From: Marisa cornuarietis
Lineage: Eukaryota; Mollusca; Gastropoda; Architaenioglossa; Ampullariidae
Direction: 5' to 3'
Assembly (NCBI GenBank): GCA_004794655.1
Contig: SMMW01000585.1
Span: 8,369,501-8,433,500, forward strand
Length of the DNA stretch: 64,000 nt
Positions 57,345 to 64,000 of the stretch are shown in pieces. The number at the start of each line of letters is the position of its first letter. Position 1 is the stretch's first letter. The notes below the pieces were generated by a model. It had not been told where the DNA came from, searched no databases, and was given only the letters and a program-made list of their open reading frames with translations. Made by a program: the position numbers and the translations under genes.

Positions 57345-60300
57345 CGAAAGTGTGTGTGTGTGCTTGTGCCTGCGCTAAGAGACAATAATGAAGAAAGAAA
57401 GATAGGAGAGACTGATCAGGAGAGGAAAGAGGGAAGGATAGATAGAAGGAGGGAGGGCAGAAAGCACACACAAATATACATTATAATGACGTAAGAAAAC
57501 TTCGTGGATCTGCTATCCTCTGATTGCTGCGAGACACGTTCCCTTATAACAGGTGTTCAAGTAACTTAATTCTTTAAAGTCCTACTCCCCCTTACTCCGC
57601 ACCCGCACACAAGCTTGCGAGGCAACAAGAGCTTTCCTGTGTGTTCTAGAGCAATCCATCAAGGCACCTCAGAGTCTCATTTGGTGAAGACTTGGCGCCA
57701 GGCTGCACGCGCAACAGGTCAAACAAATTTGCGAGATGACTAACACGTACAGCAAGTGATGCATGCCGGGAACGGGTGAAATCCGAGGTTGGAGAAGGTG
57801 TGTGTGTGTGTGTGTTGGGGTACGAGTGGGTGGGGGAGATAAAAATTGTGGTGGAACATGAGAAGGCTTGAGAGGAAGAAAAAGAACATGGGAAGTATAA
57901 AAGTACAGGGAGGTAGCTGACGAAAACGCAGCCGTCAGCTGCTGTAACTTGCGGGCTTGCGCAACTTAAAAATTATTTTATTTTTGTTATCGAGTGATCA
58001 GACAGTTGAAGAGGTCAACTGAAAAATTCTCAGACCCAAGACATTCTTAGCTTATCACAAGCTGTCTGGCTAAATTTAAATGAGTTTCCGTCAAGCGTTA
58101 CGATACCTCAATAAGCTCCCTTTATTCCAAACGCAGATAACACGGGGGTAGAGTAGAACATGCCTGCAGTCATGGACGCGTATCAACAACAAAGAAGATT
58201 TCAAAGACTTTAGATAAAAAGATATTTTCTTTCATGGTTTTAACTGCCAATGGGGAAAACTACCTTGAACACAATAGCCAGTAAGCTGTTCTTACCTAGC
58301 TTTCATCGTGGTGCTCCGGTTTCCTACCCCCTCCATTTCCCCCCATAGTGCGAAATCACCTCAAGGTGAAAGCACTTTCCTACTAAATGAACCAACCAAC
58401 CAACCATGTATGGAAAAGGATAATGATACTAGCTCAACTAGCATTTGAAAGTACAGATTTATGCAGGTACTACTGTTAAACACCTAAATAACTTCTGATA
58501 ATCATTTTTACAAAGCAACATACCTTGCTTGCTCTTTTGATATTGCTAATTTAAAATGTTAGCTGGGTGATGAATTAGTATGTCCTCCCAACACCCTTGA
58601 CAAGCAGTCAGGTCAAGGGACTGAGGTGAGTCTTTACAACATGTTGCTGTTTCTGGGTCTGTGAAGATACATCTACATAACTGTAAAGATACATCTACAT
58701 AACTGTCATCTTAAAGGAACATAATCTAAGCTTCCTTTAAGGTTTTTTTTTATGAAAGCAACCGAGTTCAAGCTCTTTTATTGTCCCACTTTTGTGGGTT
58801 CAAAACTGGACCTAATCTCTCTCTCTCTCTCAACTGTATTCTGTTATAAACACTGCATATACCCTGTCTTCCTATCGTCTTATTTTGTGCGTCTTCTACT
58901 TCGTCCTGGGGCCGGGTGCAAATCCCTTTCCTAAATTAAAACAGTTTCTTTTATATAATTTTAAAAGCGTTGCACAACATGATGTAAATACCGTTTTTAA
59001 GCAAGATAAAACGTTTTAATCTGGTCTTCTCGTCAGCACACGCTAGCATAGAACTGACAGTTACCAGGAGGAAGCAAAGAAAGGGAAACTTTTATTATCA
59101 GCCTAGTGAAAAGAACTAAATGGATTTTTTCAACAAGAAATTGCACACCAAATTTACGACTTGCATAAAAGTAAAGTTGCACGTGTGGGTCGATATGGCG
59201 AGCGTAGTGAATACATTATTGACACACCACTACAATGCAGATTGTTCTGAAAACGTATATACGGACTGAAACACTGTGTCGTTTAAAAATACCGTGGTTA
59301 CGTACATGAGTACATTATATGTCAACATGCATTTTAAAACTGAAAAGTACAATCTGATATATTAGATCGATGAACATCCGTAGTGTACTATCGGTAAAAA
59401 AAAGGGTCACAGATGTCAGCAGTTAAACTTCAAATTATCTACATTCTCTTCAACAGTTTCGACAATAATGGCTCATTCAAGCGACTTGTCAGCATTTCAT
59501 TACATTGTCGATGGTAAAATCGGTTTTTGCAAGTTTACACCAGTCCGATCTGTTCTAAATTTTAGAAGAAACCACACATAGAACGCTTCCAAAACTCCCA
59601 AAGTAAACGACTTAAGAGATAATTTTAAACAAAATGTTTCTAGTTTTGCTTCTTGAGAATAGTTCACAAGCTGTGCATCCCACCACTGAAGACAACGACA
59701 GCACCAACAGAAAGGTTGCCCTACTAGCTCCTTTTACGTCTGCAAAACCATCCTCCATTTCTGCAAGAAATTTCCGTCCTCTTGGCAAAAAATAATCTCT
59801 TCTTCCTGTTTTTGATTGTTCACAGGAAGGACGGGGCGGGAACAGCATCCTGGTCCGCGGCGCTAGACCAGGGTATAGTGCCTCTAGAGTCTAGAGCGTT
59901 ACCACTGGGTCAGAGGAACCTGCAGATCCACCTCGAGTTAAACTGTTTACAAAAGGGTTAGCAGTGATGGAAAAGAAGTTAAGCAAGAACATACAAGCAG
60001 ACATTTTGGACACGCAAACTACATACATTCACTCGCATGTCCTTGTTTTCTCGTTTTATTTAAGAGGAACAATTGTAATCAGTAAGGCGATTTATTAGAC
60101 ACACCGATGCAGGTAAGATTAGCTGTATAAATTAGCTTTCATCCGGTTTAGCAAAAAAAATTTACAGGATGCTAGTGCACTTCTAATCTCTTTCAGATAA
60201 AAGCACAATGAGGTGACACATCTGCAAAAAAATGCTATATTTGATTTATCAACGCCTTCTCAAATTCCACAGATAGCAAAGAGTTTACTTCTGGATTTTC

Positions 60301-60650
60301 TTATAATCACAAAAAAATGCCGCATTCTTAATTTCGCCTGGCACTTTCAAGGACGCGGCATACGTCCAACTACTTAGTGCCTATCAGGTGTAATGGCACT
60401 ATCAGCTCTTTAGCATACAAAAAGTTAAAATAAATAAATATGAACGCAGAACATATCTTGCGAGCCGACCATTAGGAGACCATGATGAGCGGAATTTTCC
60501 TTGAATCAGATTAACGGAGCTTTGCCAGAAAAAGAGTGCTGCATTGTTTTCCTCTTGCTATCAATGAGCACTTTTTGGGCGTTACTAAGTAACAGCACCT
60601 GGTACTAGCCTCTCAGAAAAGACTCACATAAATTAAGGCAATGATTTATC
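57345..60650. other. Intergenic, simple repeats and a SINE fragment
   Basis: Holds (GT)n at 57801 and (TC)n at 58816. No convincing exon was found. A minus-strand frame at 59612-59848 has a hydrophobic stretch but no splice support. Confidence 0.35.
58305..58405 (+). repeat. Fragment of a SINE with conserved central domain
   Basis: GTGGTGCTCCGGTTTCCTAC resembles the GGTGCTCCGGTTTCCTCCC core shared by V-SINE/Deu-type SINEs of animals. It is followed by a short tail with (AACC)n-like repeats. Only the 3' part is visible and no tRNA head is seen. Confidence 0.45.
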
Positions 60651-60654
60651 CACG

Positions 60655-60846
60655 TTATTAAAGGTCAAATCGCTCGCAACATTATTTCTTTATGATCGGG
60701 TTAAGTTCGTTTTAAAATAATAATTCCCAAAATATGAGTACATAACGATCCTTAATTTTTAAGATATAAGCCTTCAAACATCGGCATTCTCACCTGCAAC
60801 TAGGAAGGCGGGAAAAAGTTACTCTCCTACACTGAAGAGTTCTCTC
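60655..60846 (-). repeat. Dispersed repeat D, copy 2
   Basis: Inverted match to 25034-25218. It lies immediately beyond the 3' end of the LINE at 60881, so the LINE probably inserted into or next to the larger THAP-type repeat. Confidence 0.7.
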
Positions 60847-60880
60847 ACGTGATGTTGTGTTAGCACACGATGTTGCTTGT

Positions 60881-61988
60881 ACAATACAATACAATACAAT
60901 ACATCTTTATTGTCTATGTCTGGTCACAACAGAGATAGAAATTTTCCTTTGTTGCTGGGAGCTCCCACAATTAACTGGAGAAAAGGATACATAATAAACT
61001 GAAAAAAAAACAAAACAAAAACAAATTACGATCACACCTCATACACTCATACAGTTACACTCATGCTTAGCCCTCGCACACCTAAGACAGTTAGCAGATG
61101 CACATTTTCTTCCTCTCTTACACACACACACCCACAGACATTCAGGCTAGGTACATTTGTTAGTCCTGTTCAGGAGTGCTATTGCGGTTGGTAAGAATGA
61201 CTTGGCAAAGGCACTCTTCCTGGCTACCACTTGCTTCCATCTGCGGCCAGAGGGTAACATTTGGAAGTGGCGATGTAGTGGGTGAGAGGGGTCTGTGATG
61301 ATTCTGACGGCCTTTAACCTCACAGCCTTGATGTATAAATCACCTAAAGGTCTTTGTGGAGAACCAATGATCTTGCTGGCACTCTTGACCACTCTCATTA
61401 AACAAGCTTTATCTTTGAGAGAGAGAACGCCAAACCACACTGACATATTGAATGTTAAGATGCTTTCGATTAGACTGCGATATACTGACTCAAGGACAGG
61501 GCCACTGACACCGAAATTCCTCAGTTGCCTCAGCAGGAACAGGCGCTGATGTGCTTTCCTGGAAACAATGCTGGTGTTTTCGTGAAAGGACAGTTTGCTG
61601 TCTAGCACTGTGCCGAGGTACCTAAAACTTTGCACCTGTTCTATTGTCTCATTATCAATAATTATAGGGGTGTGGGCAGGTTGATGTTTTCTTCTGTCAA
61701 GGACCACTTCTTTAGTTTTAGAGACATTGAGCACCAGAAAGTTTTCTTCAAACCATGAGTGTAATTTTTGAACCTGGAGGAAATAGCTTGCAAGTGACTT
61801 CTCGTCCTTGAGCCGAGCAACCAATGCCATATCATCTGCAAACTTAATCAAGGATAGGGCACAATTCGAGAATTCCGTCCGGACTTCACTAGTGTAAACA
61901 GAGAACAGTATTGGGGACAAAACACACCCCTGTGGGGCTCCGGTATTTATGATCAGAGTGGTCGAGACTTTGCCTCCATGTAAAATAC
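60881..61988 (-). mobile_element. 5'-truncated CR1/Rex-like LINE with (TTGTA)n tail
   Basis: An open minus-strand frame (to 61147) carries NTGAPQGCVLSPILFSVYTS, the catalytic FADD box near 61835, LNVSKTKEVV, SFRYLGT and a C-terminal HPLHRHFQMLPSGRRW motif typical of Rex/CR1-type ORF2 proteins. The 3' end has AATAAA near 60908 followed by about four copies of TTGTA, the microsatellite tail expected of this clade. The uninterrupted frame shows it is younger than the other LINEs here. It lacks the N-terminal half of the reverse transcriptase and the endonuclease, so it cannot be active. Its 5' junction abuts the 101-bp repeat. Confidence 0.88.
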
Positions 61989-62089
61989 TAATATAAAATC
62001 TTTCATGCCTCCCTGTCATAAAAGACCACCGGAACATGTTTTTGTGATACCTCGTGCTTTATTTCCAGCGATTTTCGCTGAGCGGTCGT
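61989..62089. repeat. 101-bp exact direct repeat, copy 1
   Basis: Identical over 101 bases to 62576-62676 (offset 587). This copy abuts the LINE 5' junction. Confidence 0.9.
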
Positions 62090-62575
62090 AAACCAGATCC
62101 GGTGTAGAAACCGTCGATATTGCATATCTGATGCTTAATCTACCAGCAGTCGTAGTTGGTTTTAACATCTCGTGCTTTTGTATAGTAAGCACTGCTGTAG
62201 GAATAAGATTTCTTCGGTTTACTTGCTTGTACTGTATAAGTGAGTGGATAACAATCGATTTTGAAACGTTTTGAGCAAATTCATGAGTATGGTGTGGGGA
62301 CCAAGTTCGCATGTCACGTTTGAACAAAGTGAATCCACTGGCGTTTGCTGCCATTATCTTTAGGATTTCCTTCATGAGTACAAACTAACTCCATCTGAGT
62401 GTCGAAGAGAACATTCAGCAGCAGCACAATGTGCCCTGGTCAGTTTTCTTTTACCGAGGATTGCATCTTTTCTCTTTGACTTCAGCTAGTGCAGACGGGG
62501 TTATTTTTAGAAATACGTTCGTTTCGTCACTTCCTGTTTTCTCGACAAATCCAGGTGTGCTTAAGAGAAAAATAT
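62090..62575 (-). pseudogene. THAP-domain-derived repeat, copy 2 (decayed)
   Basis: The minus strand reads CAAAECSLRHSDGVSLYS near 62415, KRDMRTWSP near 62315 and RRNLIPTAVLTI near 62210: a THAP finger start, the RxxWxP stretch of its middle and the typical proline linker. The CxxH pair has decayed and the frame shifts between blocks. It is a diverged inverted relative of 23875-24480. Confidence 0.6.
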
Positions 62576-62676
62576 TAATATAAAATCTTTCATGCCTCCC
62601 TGTCATAAAAGACCACCGGAACATGTTTTTGTGATACCTCGTGCTTTATTTCCAGCGATTTTCGCTGAGCGGTCGT
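62576..62676. repeat. 101-bp exact direct repeat, copy 2
   Basis: Second copy of the 61989-62089 segment. The equivalent leading segment occurs once, and diverged, at about 23875-23975 in the other THAP repeat. Confidence 0.9.
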
Positions 62677-63789
62677 GTTGTCTATTAAGATAATGTGGGA
62701 AGGTCAAGTCTAGCACAGTATATATCTGGTAGCTTGTAGCATTCTTTGTGTAGTTACAAAAAATAGTAACACACGATTGTCAACAGCTCTACGTATCTTC
62801 TGAAGCACGTGACAATACCACTTACACACTAATAATTATGTATCGATTTTTAACCCGCTAATTTCTTATAAACTATTTGCCGCGCCATCGGTGATACCAT
62901 TGGTCCACGCATATAAAACAGTACATCACAACAGACGTGCATGTTGCTGAATCACAGATTTAGATTAAGATTCCTCTCATGGCAGGCTGACTTGATATAG
63001 ATCAACCAACTTCATGTTAGTGCTTTTTCATCGTCGGTCATCTGTTGAGAACATCTGTCGCTGACTTGCACACGCATGCTCAAACGCAGTACCTTTCCTC
63101 TTTGCTTGGCACTAGGCTTTCATATCTGCTGCTTTATTTATGTCTGAATAATAACTTTTTTTAAAAGTTGATGTTCTTCTGCTAAATGAGGAAAAGGTGG
63201 TGTTGCGCAAAATAAATAAATTTCCCACCAGGGGCCGTGTCTCAAGCACTGACCTTGACTTCTTGGCTCCTTCTCTCTCTTTCCTGGCAGCTGCGCTCGC
63301 GAATACGTGATGGTGTCTGTCTGCTTGCTTGCGTGTCTACGTGCGCATGTGTGTAAAACACCGAACCACTGTACTATGAACTGGTGTTTTAGGAATATTG
63401 TTTAAAGTCACATTGCTTCTACCCCATCTTTCCAACCAATCTCTCTCTCTTTCTTGGATATTTGGTATTTATAACATCGAAAAATATAGCACGAAACTCC
63501 AATCACATTATTTCTCAGCAATTTCAGAACAACGGTTTTGTGAACAAAATTCGGATGTAGATGAATTTGTATTTATTAGTTGTTGATATTATTGTTATTG
63601 GTGACTGACATAATAACCAAGTTTTGCTATAAAAAAAAGAAGAGAAAACAACGACAAAAACTCCGAGGACTTTTGCTGCAAATGAGAAAAAAATGCGGTA
63701 TAGGTCAAATACTGTAGGTCAAGTACTTTACCTTGCTAGCACTTGTTTACCCGGCAACCTGAAGAGGCTTCTAGTGTTGCACACGTCGC
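62677..63789. other. Intergenic, no supported feature
   Basis: Mixed AT-rich sequence with short (TC)n tracts near 63270 and 63440. No exon or repeat boundaries could be supported. Confidence 0.3.
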
Positions 63790-64000
63790 TGGCTTACGTC
63801 ACCTCACGGGGCGGCCCCGTGACATAGCGGCGCAGCACCCGTTGGCGCCACCACAGTGTTGGTCGTATGGTTTAGGGTTCGTACCTCGTCCAGCAGCACA
63901 GGTTCTATTTCTGTGGCATATTCTCATGGGTTGGACAAAGGGGACTTTCTCTGGGTATTATGGTCTCTGCCTCTTAACCATTTCATAACCCCTTGCCTAT
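63790..64000 (+). mobile_element. tRNA-derived SINE, cut by the window end
   Basis: It begins with a GC-rich tRNA-like head (about 63806-63890) containing a B-box-like GGGTTCGTACCTC. It continues to GACTTTCTCTGGGTATTATGG, a diverged form of the SINE central domain that normally reads TTTTCTCCGGGTACTCCGG. The 3' end is outside the window. Confidence 0.5.

Noticed and set aside
59612..59848. Minus-strand frame with a hydrophobic stretch resembling a signal peptide
   Set aside because: Only a weak donor (GTGAAC) and no partner exon; weaker than the candidate at 56533.

Overview
The window is AT-rich, intron-bearing animal DNA with exons of about 30-2300 bp, GT-AG splice signals, AATAAA poly(A) signals, many simple repeats and many decayed non-LTR retrotransposons and short DNA transposons. 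The gene content and repeat types fit a lophotrochozoan invertebrate, most plausibly a mollusc. That placement is inference, and the species cannot be named from the sequence.

Three genes can be supported. (1) On the minus strand, 8441-13266, six phase-consistent coding exons encode a 366-residue membrane protein homologous to vertebrate C6orf89 (bombesin receptor-activated protein). (2) On the plus strand, a CpG-rich promoter (about 29640-30200), a small first coding exon (30184-30200) and one very large exon (33393-35679) encode a protein of about 767 residues with a single KFGG-less CXXC zinc finger, followed by a possible 3'UTR of about 10 kb that ends near 45.69 kb. (3) On the minus strand, 51230-54501, four phase-consistent exons encode a 202-residue secreted protein with a signal peptide, six mature-region cysteines, an acidic linker and a hydrophobic C-terminus that suggests a GPI anchor; I do not recognise its family. 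Weaker candidates are a small minus-strand transcript ending at the poly(A) signal at 1833, a minus-strand first exon at 27886-28098 and a signal-peptide exon at 56533-56679.

Layout: 0.7-1.2 kb, short DNA transposon; 1.8-6.7 kb, putative minus-strand transcript; 8.4-13.3 kb, C6orf89-like gene with a nested LINE and TTAA foldback element in intron 2; 14.4-25.2 kb, a retroelement-rich block (RTE-like, CR1/L2-like and RNase H-bearing LINEs, a hAT-like insert, a THAP-derived repeat); 27.9-30.2 kb, promoter-rich region; 30.2-45.7 kb, CXXC gene; 45.7-50.8 kb, A-rich DNA without a recognised gene; 51.2-54.5 kb, secreted-protein gene; 57-64 kb, repeats including a CR1/Rex-like LINE inserted into a second THAP-derived repeat, and a SINE at the end. 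The genes do not form an obvious pathway. The most distinctive local structures are the two TTAA-flanked foldback elements, the exact 101-bp duplication at the LINE 5' junction and the 59-bp repeat shared by the CXXC gene's intron and its downstream region.
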